A DNA stretch of 64,000 nt from Phytophthora sp. 'mugwort' (GCA_033558025.1 JAUCEF010000013.1:1977001-2041000), one strand, 5' to 3'. Positions 39,162-48,446 are shown, counted from the first letter of the stretch. Numbers and translations are program-made. Notes: generated by a model not told the origin, from the letters alone.

Positions 39162-39642
39162 GTCGAACCCTAACTATCCGCTACATCGTTTCAAAAATCT
39201 GGTTTGCAGGCCCGGCACAGCCACACCTGCGCATCGACGCACGCTCGGCCTCGCCGCCGACCCCCCGCACCCTCCAGCTCTCCCGGACACATCTATCTGC
39301 CACGTCTGCCGATCGCTCCCAGTCCGTCCCTCGCTCATCATGGCGGCTACACCTCAAGTTGACGGCCTGTGGCCTGAGTGGTCCGCATTACGTCTATGCT
39401 GATAGTCCGGTCGGCTCGAATGTTAAGAATTCCTGGCCATGCCTCCCAGCAGACCCGAAATAATTGACAACATCGAAAGCGCCATACGTTCGAAAGCAGT
39501 ATCTATGTCCGTGAATAGCGGTCCGGGGTCTGTCGGTAGGACACGACACAACACGTCGGGACTGTGTAGGCAGTGGCAAAATACACAAGGCATGCAACAA
39601 GCAGCAGAGAGTCTCGAACGGCCGTTGACGGAGACAAGAAGA

Positions 39643-39714
39643 AGCGCGGGACCGGGATTGAACCAGTGACCCTTCGAGCTGCAATCGAACGCTCTACCAC
39701 TGAGCTACCCGCGC
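39643..39714 (-). tRNA. tRNA-Cys(GCA), array copy 72
   Basis: Variable loop GGGTC; spacer type B; 5' flank carries the extra T. Confidence 0.97.
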
Positions 39715-40196
39715 GTCGAACCCTAACTATCCGCTACATCGTTTTCAAAAATCTGGTTTGCTGGCCAGGCACAGCCACACCTGCGCATCGACGCACGCTC
39801 GGCCTCGCCGCCGACCCCCCGCACCCTCCAGCTCTCCCGGACACATCTATCTGCCACGTCTGCCGATCGCTCCCAGTCCGTCCCTCGCTCATCATGGCGG
39901 CTACACCTCAAGTTGACGGCCTGTGGCCTGAGTGGTCCGCATTACGTCTATGCTGATAGTCCGGTCGGCTCGAATGTTAAGAATACCTGGCCATGCCTCC
40001 CAGCAGACCCGAAATAATTGACAACATCGAAAGCGCCATACGTTCGAAAGCAGTATCTATGTCCGTGAATAGCGGTCCGGGGTCTGTCGGTAGGACACGA
40101 CACAACACGTCGGGACTGTGTAGGCAGTGGCAAAATACACAAGGCATGCAACAAGCAGCAGAGAGTCTCGAACGGCAGTTGACGGAGACAAGAAGA

Positions 40197-40268
40197 AGCG
40201 CGGGACCGGGATTGAACCAGTGACCCTTCGAGCTGCAATCGAACGCTCTACCACTGAGCTACCCGCGC
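40197..40268 (-). tRNA. tRNA-Cys(GCA), array copy 73
   Basis: Variable loop GGGTC; spacer type C; trailer GGCAGTTG; 5' flank carries the extra T. Confidence 0.97.
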
Positions 40269-40750
40269 GTCGAACCCTAACTATCCGCTACATCGTTTTC
40301 AAAAATCTGGTTTGCTGGCCAGGCACAGCCACACCTGCGCATCGACGCACGCTCGGCCTCGCCGCCGACCCCCCGCACCCTCCAGCTCTCCCGGACACAT
40401 CTATCTGCCACGTCTGCCGATCGCTCCCAGTCCGTCCCTCGCTCATCATGGCGGCTACACCTCAAGTTGACGGCCTGTGGCCTGAGTGGTCCGCATTACG
40501 TCTATGCTGATAGTCCGGTCGGCTCGAATGTTAAGAATACCTGGCCATGCCTCCCAGCAGACCCGAAATAATTGACAACATCGAAAGCGCCATACGTTCG
40601 AAAGCAGTATCTATGTCCGTGAATAGCGGTCCGGGGTCTGTCGGTAGGACACGACACAACACGTCGGGACTGTGTAGGCAGTGGCAAAATACACAAGGCA
40701 TGCAACAAGCAGCAGAGAGTCTCGAACGGCAGTTGACGGAGACAAGAAGA

Positions 40751-40822
40751 AGCGCGGGACCGGGATTGAACCAGTGACCCTTCGAGCTGCAATCGAACGC
40801 TCTACCACTGAGCTACCCGCGC
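40751..40822 (-). tRNA. tRNA-Cys(GCA), array copy 74 (last)
   Basis: Variable loop GGGTC; spacer type C; trailer GGCAGTTG. This is the last tRNA before the array edge. The next unit (type A) is cut off before its tRNA. Confidence 0.97.
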
Positions 40823-41244
40823 GTCGAACCCTAACTATCCGCTACATCGTTTCAAAAATCTGGTTTGCAGGCCCGGCACAGCCACACCTGCGCATCGACG
40901 CACGCTCGGCCTCGCCGCCGACCCCCCGCACCCTCCAGCTCTCCCGGACACATCTATCTGCCACGTCTGCCGATCGCTCCCAGTCCGTCCCTCGCTCATC
41001 ATGGCGGCTACACCTCAAGTTGACGGCCTGTGGCCTGAGTGGTCCGCATTACGTCTATGCTGATAGTCCGGTCGGCTCGAATGTTAAGAATACCTGGCCA
41101 TGCCTCCCAGCAGACCCGAAATAATTGACAACATCGAAAGCGCCATACGTTCGAAAGCAGTATCTATGTTCGTGAATAGCGGTCCGGGGTCTGTCGGTAG
41201 GACACGACACAACACGTCGGGACTGTGTAGGCAGTAGCAAAATA

Positions 41245-41594
41245 AAGGTAAAATACCAATTATAGCACGGTTTCGATTGGCTTAGAAACTGTAGTGTAGA
41301 TACCTCGATTTATAAAACTTGTGTATAAAAGTTATGTAACTGGAAATAGCATACACAAACTGAGCTGATGAACACAATATGATACCCCCCCCCCTGGCTC
41401 CTTTTTGTATATACGGAAGCGACAGGCAAGGTCAATAGAATATACAGGTAAAATCTGTTGTCCAGTTTGTGGCACGGTTCATACAAACTTAGGTCAATTC
41501 AAATCCCCTAGAACTTATACTACCGGAAGGGCCACGTTTGGCGAAAAGTCCTGAAACCAAGTTTAAAAGCGTGCCACAATTGATATTTTACCTT
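41245..41594. mobile_element. Short terminal-inverted-repeat element (MITE-like) at the array edge
   Basis: The left end (AAGGTAAAATACCAATT...) and the reverse complement of the right end (AAGGTAAAATATCAATT...) match over about 25 bases with three or four mismatches, so this is a 350-bp inverted-repeat element without coding capacity. A third copy of the terminal motif (AGGTAAAAT followed by GTGGCACGG) lies inside at about 41446, in the same orientation as the left end. That suggests two nested or tandem elements. A C10 run is at 41385-41394. The left end abuts the broken array unit and the right end abuts the Copia direct repeat. I cannot define a clean target-site duplication. Confidence 0.55.
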
Positions 41595-41828
41595 AGGAAA
41601 GGAAGAGCGTGCGGGGCGAGTCGATGAAGAAGGCTTCTTGGCGAGGTTGCAAAACCAAAAGTGAATGGGATTGATGTCGTTATTGTTCTCTACATTCCTA
41701 GCTGATTTCTTCTACTGTATCGCTACCATGAGTTTTCTAATCCAATCAGGTATCCCTTATGTATAGTGGGAAGATGCAAAAGTTGTGATCAAAGCGGGTC
41801 TCGAACCCGCTACCTGCTGGCTCGCATA
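41595..41828 (-). repeat. Left 234-bp direct repeat (probable 3' LTR)
   Basis: Collinear without indels with 45946-46179. I count about 11 mismatches by eye (roughly 95% identity), so this is not a fresh insertion. The outer third, read on the minus strand, contains a B-box-like GGTTCGAGACC and merges with a tRNA-like segment. I do not see clean TG...CA ends or a polypurine tract, so a pair of tRNA-derived SINE copies is a possible alternative. Confidence 0.65.
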
Positions 41829-41865
41829 CAATACTAAACCATCTGGGCTATAGAAGCATTTGGTC
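41787..41865 (-). pseudogene. tRNA-like segment (tRNA pseudogene or SINE head)
   Basis: On the minus strand there is an A-box-like TAGCCCAGATGG and a B-box GGTTCGAGACC. The T arm is perfect (GCGGG/CCCGC around TTCGAGA). A potential acceptor stem GACCAAA/TTTGATC pairs at 6 of 7 positions. The D stem and the anticodon stem do not pair properly and no anticodon can be assigned, so it is not a functional tRNA. Part of it is repeated at the far end of the Copia element. Confidence 0.55.
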
Positions 41866-42005
41866 TAGTAATTATGAATGCGTATCCATACCAAATCCAC
41901 ATAACTCACGCAAACCCACATATACATAACATATGCAAACCGGCACCTCAACACACGCAACATCACCTGCCAACACTCTCCCTTGATGTGCGTGCTGCTG
42001 CTTCC

Positions 42006-42500
42006 TCATTTTTCCATGCAAAGTCTTATGACGAACTTGCGATGCTTGCCACGCGCTAGCGCCTTTGTCATGCCATCAGCAACCATCTCATCGGTTGGCT
42101 TGTACTCCAAAGTGATAACCGCGCACTCAATCTTCTCACGCAGTAAGTGGAACTTGATGTCGATGTGCTTCGTGCGTGTGTGATACACTGGGTTCTTGGC
42201 CAGTGCGATTCACCCTTAATTATCTTGATATATTTTGTAGCACCTTGGTCCTTATAGTCCATGTCCTTAAGTAGTAGTCGCAGCCACACAGCTTCTTGAG
42301 TCGCACTGTAGAGACTCATGTACTCTGCTTCAGTACTTGATGTAGCCACAGTGGGTTGGCGTTTGGACTTCCACGATATCGCGCTGCCGTTCAGAAAAAA
42401 TACGTAGCCAGTAGTCGAGCGTCGCGTGTTAAGGTCGCCAGCCCAGTATGCGTCCGCAAAATTCACAAGCTCTCCCTTGACCGAACCATTAAACACAACT
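42006..42500 (-). pseudogene. Copia RNase H domain, frameshifted
   Basis: Two reading frames together cover a Copia RNase H. The first has the FADAYWAGD motif, then STTGYVFFLNG, then SSTEAEYMSL with the conserved acidic residues. The second continues with TKHIDIKFHLLRE and ends with an ALARGKH stretch. The frame break falls at about 42190-42230. It normally degrades the RNA strand of the RNA/DNA hybrid during reverse transcription. Confidence 0.88.
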
Positions 42501-42508
42501 CCGAGCTC

Positions 42509-43529
42509 TTAGGTCGTCTTCAGATACTTCAAAATGCGCTTCGCTGCCACCCAGTGGCTTTTGTTGTGGCGCTCGCAAAACTTGGCCACTTCACCCACTG
42601 CGTGTGAAATGTCTGGACGTGTGCAAGTTGCCACGTACATCAGTGCACCCACTAATTCGCGATACGGATACTTTGAGACGCACACATCATCGTCCGATAC
42701 CTTGACCAGTCTCGAGTTGCTGTCAGCCCGCGAATGCGTATCCTTGCATTTTTCCACACCAAACTTCTCTGAGAGTCGCTTAATGTACGCGCGCTGGTTC
42801 ATCATGATGATTTTATTTTCACGTCTGCGGTGGATCTCGATGCCGAGGCAATACTTGAGCTCTCCGAGTTCCTTGATGCTAAACTTGGACTTGAGCGGTT
42901 GCTTGATCTTCTCGATGTCGTGTTTCGTTTTGCCGAAGATCATCAAATCGTCCACATAGATAACCACGATTGTGTACTCGATGCTTGACTTCGCACATAC
43001 ACACACGGGTCTGCATCAGAGCGCTTGAAACCTTGGCCTTCCAGGTGGCATATTAGCTTGTTGTTTCATTGACGCGCCGCTTGTTTCGTGCCATAAAGCG
43101 CTTTCTCAAGCAAACATTTTGGGTGGGGTTGGATTGGTCTTCGAAACCGTCCGGCTGGTTCATATAGATCTCCTCTTCGACATCGCTATACAGGAAAGCC
43201 GTATCCACGTCCACATTTTCAGCCTCCAGATCTTCTTTCGCTGCAACCGCCAATGACGCGTTTATCGACTCTTTCCGAGCAACTGGGGCAAACGTCTCGG
43301 TGTAATCGATACCTGGACGCTGCGTGAATCCTTTAGCCACAAGCCGAGCCTTGAACTTCACGATGTTTCCTCTTGGATCGCGCTTAATCCGAAATACCCA
43401 CTTGCACCCACAGCCTTCTTGCCGGAGGGCATATCCACCAACTTCCAGGTGCGGTGGTTTTTTAGCGACTTCATTTCCGCTTCCATCGCACGCAACACTC
43501 GTTCTTGCTTGCTTGCATAACTTGATCAT
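42509..43529 (-). pseudogene. Copia reverse transcriptase, frameshifted
   Basis: The upstream frame (to about 43053) carries [38 protein letters not shown] and the catalytic-aspartate motif [11 protein letters not shown]. The downstream frame (42509-43006) carries YVDDLMIFG, the RT active-site box, then LGIEIHRR and CTRPDISHAVG typical of Copia. The two frames are separated by a disrupted stretch near 43006-43080, so no complete enzyme is encoded. Confidence 0.9.
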
Positions 43530-43684
43530 ACGTCACAGCACGCTCGCCGTCGTCTTCTTCGGCGTTAAAACAGTAGAGGGACTCGGCTCGCCCTCAAAGT
43601 CGCCCAAGTTGAACCCCCCACGCTGAGTACCTGGATATTCGTCTTCGTACCTTACCACACCGCGCCTCCTGCGTACCGGACGCA

Positions 43685-44577
43685 TCATCCACTCTTAGTT
43701 GCCGTCTCGCTCCGGTGTACTTGACCTCGGGTTGGTACAGAGTGGGTTGGGCCGTCGTGGTCGCTTTGTGTGGGTCCTTCGTGTGGTCCAGTCGGTGGGG
43801 TGTGGGGCTCGAATTCTGTACCTGGTTCCTCAGCTAATTCTTTAGCATTCGCATCTTCCAGGATGTCAATGACACCCTCACCGTGGATGCTCGACGTTTT
43901 GATCACAACATGCTCCGCAAACGTTACACTTCTTGAAATCATGATAGAGCCGTCGTTTGCATTGAGGAGTCGGTATGCCTTGTGCTGCTTCGCATATTCC
44001 AGGAAGCACTTCACACCGGAGTCATCCAACTTATTTCGCTTCTCCTTCGTCACGTGGGCGTAGCATTCTGAACCAAAAACACTCATGTGGTCCAAATGCG
44101 GTTTACGCCTGAACATGATTTCGAGCGGACTTAAGTGCGGGTTGGACGTTGTCGGCAGCACGTTGCGGATATCGGTTGCAATCTTAATGGCTTCGCACCA
44201 GAACGCCTCCCCCAATCCACTTTCCTTGAGCATACACCGTGTCATTTCACTAGCGACCGGTTCATCCGTTCAGCCATTCCGTTTTGTTGGGGGTTGTACG
44301 GCACCGTGAACTCCTGCTTGATCGACTTCTCGTCACAAAGCGCCTCCATTTGTGCGTTACGGTACTCCTCACCGTTGTCACTCCGAATCACATTGATCTT
44401 CAACCTGGCGGTCTTCATATCCTTGCAAAACTTCATGAACGCGTCTGGTACTTCACTCTTCTTGCGCAGCGGGTAGATAGTGACATAGCGGCTTTTCATC
44501 AGGATAAATGTCACAATGTACTTGACGCCAGACGTTGACTCAGGAGTGATGGGTCCAAGAACATCGAAACACACCAT
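43685..44577 (-). pseudogene. Copia integrase catalytic core and C-terminal part, frameshifted
   Basis: The frame at 44242-44577 holds the D,D,E triad of a retroviral-type integrase: D in CFDVLGPI, D in RSDNGEEY, E in NGMAERMNRSL. A frameshift near 44245 moves the reading into the frame at 43685-44245. That frame contains the Copia-typical ARNVLP-like stretch (DIRNVLPTTSNPHLSPLE), a CFLEYAKQHKAYRLL segment and a low-complexity tail rich in P, G and T. Confidence 0.88.
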
Positions 44578-45230
44578 GCTGTCTCTGCGTCTGCTCTCCT
44601 GGCTTCCAGCTCATCCTTGCTGGAATTGAACGTCTTTCGAATTTGCTTTGCGGTTGCGCACACTCCGCAAACTGTCCCGAGTTCAGCCTGCATCGCACTC
44701 AGCCGCCCATCCTTGACCATTGTGTTCAGTGTACTGAACGAGACATGTCCGAGTCGCCGATGCCAGAGTTCGATGTCGTCTTCAGCCGCATGACACTCCT
44801 CATTCGCTTCCGTGTTTAGGTACATTAGCTTTCCATACTTTCGCCCAGTAGCCACTACTTGATTATCGCGTTTCACAACACACTTCTCGCTGTCCATAGT
44901 CACAGTCATTCCGCGTGCTGTCGCAGTAGTCAACGAGAACAGGTTCTTGCTCAAATCCTGAACATGAAGCGCATTTTCCAGCCTAGCGTTGATCCACGAG
45001 CGACCAGTCCACACTTGCAGAGTCACAGTTCTAAAGCCGATAAGCTTCAACTCCGCGCTGCTCTTGGCACTCAAAACGCTGAGAGGGTTCTGCATCACTG
45101 TGTATTCACTGAATGCATCACGCGACTTGCACATATGTGCTGGAGCTCCACTGTCCATGACCCAGTTCTCACTTGCAAATTGCTCAGTCGCGTTAAACGC
45201 GACGTTAGACTGGTCTTGAACGGGTCAGCG
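44511..45230 (-). pseudogene. Copia protease and GAG-pre-integrase zinc domain
   Basis: DSGAPAHM near the start is the aspartic-protease active site of Copia polyproteins (usual form DSGA(S/T)xHM). It is followed by FSL...GMTVTMD and by LWHRRLGHVSFSTL...CGVC, the His/Cys zinc-binding pre-integrase domain. The frame leaves the integrase frame at about 44580. Confidence 0.88.
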
Positions 45231-45934
45231 CGAGTTCGAGTCCGACGGAGACACTCTTGCGAAGTGAACCTTTTGGCCGCAATTGAAGCAAGCACCAGTC
45301 GTCCCTTTCTTACGCCCACCGCGCTGGTCCTTCGTCTTGTATTGTGCTTCCCGTTGCTCTTACCAGCAAGCAGTGCGGTCGCTTGCTCAATGTGTGTCGA
45401 GTCTTTCTGACGCACTTCTTCTGCGGTCAGCTTGCTCACGAGGTCCGCCAAGCTGAACGTTGTCATCGACATGCGAAACGCTTGCACCAAGCTCTCGTAG
45501 CTTGCAGGTAGACTCCGCAGCATCGTCGCGCAGATGCCTTCCTCACTTGGCCCGCAGTTTGCGTTCCTCATCTTCAGCACCAGCATCTCCAACTCCATCA
45601 CGTGATCTTGATGTAGGAGGCGGTGTATTGAACGACGCGAACTTTCCTTGAGCCACAACCGATTCGCCATGTCTTGCGTACGCTGAAAGTTCTCCGGCCT
45701 TCCCCACGCGTCTCTCGCAGTCGCCGCGTCGATGACGTGCATCAGTTGCGAGTCCTTCAGGTTCAGTACGATCGCCATGTGCGCTTGCTGCTCCTTGACC
45801 GCAGTTAAGTTGCCTTCGCCGGAGACTGCCCCCCAACCCTTGGACATCAGCTACATCTTCATCTTGTAGCTCCACAGCGCGTAGTTGGACCCGTCCAAGG
45901 CCTCGACCTTGAACTTGGCGTCGTCTGCACTCAT
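45226..45934 (-). pseudogene. Copia gag, interrupted by a stop and a broken zinc knuckle
   Basis: The probable ATG is at 45934 and opens with a typical Copia gag start (ALDGSNYALWSYKMKM). It is followed by an in-frame TAG at 45851-45853, after which the same frame continues for about 200 residues (SKGWGAV, LNLKDSQLMHVI, WLKESS, MLRSLPASYESLVQAF), a UBN2-type capsid domain. The CCHC knuckle (CFNCGQKVHF) lies in a different frame near 45250-45290, so the C-terminus is frameshifted. Confidence 0.85.
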
Positions 45935-45945
45935 AACCTAAAGGT

Positions 45946-46179
45946 AGGAAAGGAAGAGCGTGCGGGGTGAGTCGATGAAGAAGGCTTTTTCGCGAGGTTG
46001 CAAAACCAAAAGTGAGTGGGATTGATGTCGTTATTGTTCTCTACCTTCCTACCTTATTTCTTCTACTGTATCGCTACCATGAGTTTTCTAATCCAATCAG
46101 GTATCCCTTATGTATAGTGGGAAGATGCAAAAGTTGTGGTCAAACCGGGACTCGAACCCGCTACCTGCTGGCTCTCATA
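45946..46179 (-). repeat. Right 234-bp direct repeat (probable 5' LTR)
   Basis: This is the partner of 41595-41828. It contains the T-arm half of the tRNA-like segment (B-box GGTTCGAGTCC). The similarity to the left tRNA-like segment continues about 10 bp further and stops exactly at the TAA where the Harbinger element begins. Confidence 0.65.
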
Positions 46180-46508
46180 GAGAGACTAAGGGTGTGTTCG
46201 ATGGCGACTGAATAGTTATTCTTTCGGTCAAGAATAGCCATCGGGTCATCAAACACATTTTGTTGATTTAGGTCAGAATAGCTATTTTTGAAATTGACGA
46301 AAAACAGCCTATCCAAGAATGACTATTCCTACCAAATGAGGTTTATACGAGTAAAACCTTAGCTAGGAATTCGTTTGAGATTTTTATGGAGCCAGAACCT
46401 CAATATTGATTGAAGTTGTCGCCAACGGAAAGACACATGAAGGGAAGCAAGCAGTAGCAGCAGGGAACACAACGGAAAGCCACCTGAAGGGAAACAAGCA
46501 GCAGCAGC

Positions 46509-47337
46509 ATGAAAGGCGGTGACAGGATCAGCACGTGGAGCACCGAAATGGAGCGCTGTCTTCTCGAGAGCGTACTCGCGGCAAAGACCGACCTAAAGCT
46601 GTTCACGGGGAAGGGCCTCAAGACTCATGCGTGGAAGAAAATCCAATCGAAGCTGGAGAAGCGATTCAACGTGACCTTCGGCGGAAACGGTACGCGCGTA
46701 TCCTCAATGCCAGTATGAGCTACTTAATGCGTTTTCGCTGCAAACAGGTAGGTGCCAGCAAAAGTATGAGCGATTGATGGCGACGTACGACAAGTACGTG
46801 CAGCTATCGGCAAGAGCGGTGGTGGTTGTGAAGTGGTATCCGGCAAGATCGCACTCCATGCAAATGTGTGGGAAGAACTCATCAACGCAGCAGACAAGCT
46901 CGGGAAGGCCAACATCCGCAAGATCAAGAACAACGGCTTCGATCATGTTGAAGTGACGATCTTTTGAAGGGTGACGCTGATCCTAAAGGAGCAAATGGCG
47001 ACTTATCAGCTCGTTCCTGAAACGCGCAGCAAGCATCGACGTCAAGATCAAACAGGAGGGTCGCAAGAAAAAAAGGAAGAAAGCAGAAGCAAGAGTCGAG
47101 AGAGGAATGCGGAGATGACGAGGAGAACGACAACAAGCTACCCCCCTTCCCGCAACGATCGTGCGAATAGAGCCAAACGTCATCGTGACGGTCGACCAGC
47201 ACACAGTTTACCTGACCGCGACGTGCAAGCGACCGAGGCGTTCATCCAAGAGTACACGGCCAGCGAGAGCTTCTTTTCCGTCACGCACGACGAAAAATAG
47301 CCGCATGGTGGAGACCCTCAACGATGACGACGACGAG
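46509..47337 (+). pseudogene. Harbinger Myb/SANT-like accessory protein, broken
   Basis: The first frame starts MKGGDRISTWSTEMERCL and has a trihelix/Myb-like segment (LKTHAWKKIQSKLEKRFNV). The reading then continues in other frames with KYERLMATYDKYVQLS, VWEELI and a lysine-rich KANIRKIKNNGFDH, followed by a basic, low-complexity region near 47040-47150 and an acidic DDDDE end. The pieces can be joined only through frameshifts or an unrecognised intron. Harbinger Myb-like proteins normally bring the transposase to the element ends and into the nucleus. Confidence 0.6.
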
Positions 47338-47592
47338 TAGATTTTTTTTAGGATCACATTTCTGTTTGCCGTTTAGTTTTGAATGATATTAGTATGCATG
47401 AGCTAAGGTGCTGTTTCTTCGCGTCAAGCCACTGCTAGTTTTGCATTAGCTAATCATACGTCTTCTAAATGAATTGTACTTAGCGGATCCGCTGACCACG
47501 TTGATGTAGTGGTCTTATAGCTCAGCCATATTTGTCGAGCGATGTAGTCGTGCTGCGCCGCCGTTGTTGGAAATTCAAAGGGAATCGGAGGC

Positions 47593-48446
47593 TCATTTTG
47601 AGGCTCCGGAGCTTCCACGTTTCGGTGTCTTCCACGGCGCCCCTGTCGTCTTCTTCCGCGAGGTCTTCGGCGAGGTCATCCTCGGTGCATGCGCGGATGA
47701 AGTTGTGAACGCACACGCTGCAAAGATAGCAATTTTTGCCGTCTCCAATTCGCTTTCATTCTTCGACCGAAAAAGCTTGATTCTGCGCTTGAGAACGTCG
47801 ATCACGCGCTCGACCACGTTGCGGGCTGTGGAATGGCGGAGATTGTACAACTCACGCTAGTTCTGGGGACGTCGCCGAAACTTTTTCGACCACTCATGAA
47901 GGTGATAACGGACACCTCGATGTGGTGTCAAAACTTGCGCTGTCAAGGCATAGCCAGCATCCGCCAAGACGTAGTAGTCCTCCGAAATCTCACTCAGCAT
48001 GCCGCTGAGCGCCAAAACCAGCGAATCGTGTGTGCTCCCTTCTGCGCCGGCGTGCGCGTAGCAAATGTTGAGATCATAATCGCTAAAGACGAAAATGTGG
48101 TCGTGATCGTCGTCTTCCGACTGCGAAGTTGATTTGAATCTGCAACAGCGACCATGATTTCAACGTGAGTGCCGTCGATGGCTTCAAGGGCCTGGTCAAA
48201 GTGCGGAAGGCGCTGGGCGAAGTCAGCAGGAACTTGGGTTGGTAGCTGAACGAGATGGGATAGCGTTGCTGTCGAACCAATGATCCCTGCGACACGATAC
48301 TCTCTACAAGTAGAATATGCGATCTGGAACTTTGTTTCTTGCTGCCTCGCAACACTTTCTGTGCCCAGCCGGTGAAGCGTTACTCCAAGTAGCTCGCGCT
48401 TGCTTCGCGTTCCATCATCAATGTGGGTCTCACACAGATCAAACAA
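47593..48446 (-). pseudogene. PIF/Harbinger DDE transposase, frameshifted
   Basis: The minus strand carries EAIDGTHVEI (first catalytic D at 48174-48176), YYVLADAGYAL then LTPHRGVRYHLHEW (second D at 47959-47961), and ELYNLRHSTARNVVERVIDV (E at 47809-47811). That is the D,D,E layout of DDE_Tnp_4/Harbinger transposases. The three motifs lie in more than one frame, with stops near 47995 and 47865, so it is inactive. It reads toward the Myb-like gene. Confidence 0.85.

Larger units (their letters stand above)
1..41243. repeat. Tandem array of 553-bp units, each with one tRNA-Cys gene
   Basis: The sequence repeats with a 553-bp period from base 1. There are 74 full units and a 316-bp partial unit (40928-41243); the left end lies outside the window. 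With base 1 as unit start, the tRNA occupies unit positions 377-448 on the minus strand. Five units (after tRNA copies 65, 67, 70, 72 and 73) have one extra T in the run before CAAAAATC and are 554 bp. Spacer types used in the tRNA entries: A has AATACCTGG and ATGTTCGTG; B has AATTCCTGG (creating GAATTC) and ATGTCCGTG; C has AATACCTGG with ATGTCCGTG. Other markers are GCTGG/GCAGG and CCCGGCACAG/CCCAGCACCG. The spacer encodes no recognisable protein or second RNA. The last unit breaks off inside the trailer, before the tRNA, at a junction with an inverted-repeat element. Confidence 0.98.
41595..46179 (-). mobile_element. Degenerate Ty1/Copia LTR retrotransposon
   Basis: On the minus strand the order is gag, protease, integrase, reverse transcriptase, RNase H, the Copia order (integrase before RT). 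The element is bounded by two direct repeats (41595-41828 and 45946-46179). Several frameshifts and an in-frame stop make it non-autonomous. The gag ATG (45934) lies only about 12 bp inside the right repeat, so that repeat must be the 5' LTR unless the true LTR has been lost. RNase H ends near 42006, and the roughly 175 bp beyond it to the left repeat holds no ORF. Confidence 0.9.

Noticed and set aside
128..41240. Open reading frames of 147, 96, 76 and 65 codons repeated in every array unit on both strands
   Set aside because: They overlap the tRNA and each other in several frames, have no recognisable domains, and recur only because the units are nearly identical. One 554-bp insertion simply shifts the frame, with no sign of selection.
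1..41243. CRISPR array, rDNA or 5S rRNA array
   Set aside because: The repeat period is 553 bp with no short-repeat/unique-spacer pattern. No rRNA-like sequence was seen. The conserved RNA is a tRNA.
41844..41865. Functional tRNA gene beside the Copia element
   Set aside because: D and anticodon stems fail to pair and no anticodon can be assigned, so it was kept only as a tRNA-like relic.
43324..45410. Plus-strand ORFs across the Copia region
   Set aside because: They are antisense shadows of gag-pol on the minus strand.
47564..47860. Plus-strand 98-codon ORF in the Harbinger element
   Set aside because: Antisense to the transposase C-terminal motifs, which are clear on the minus strand.
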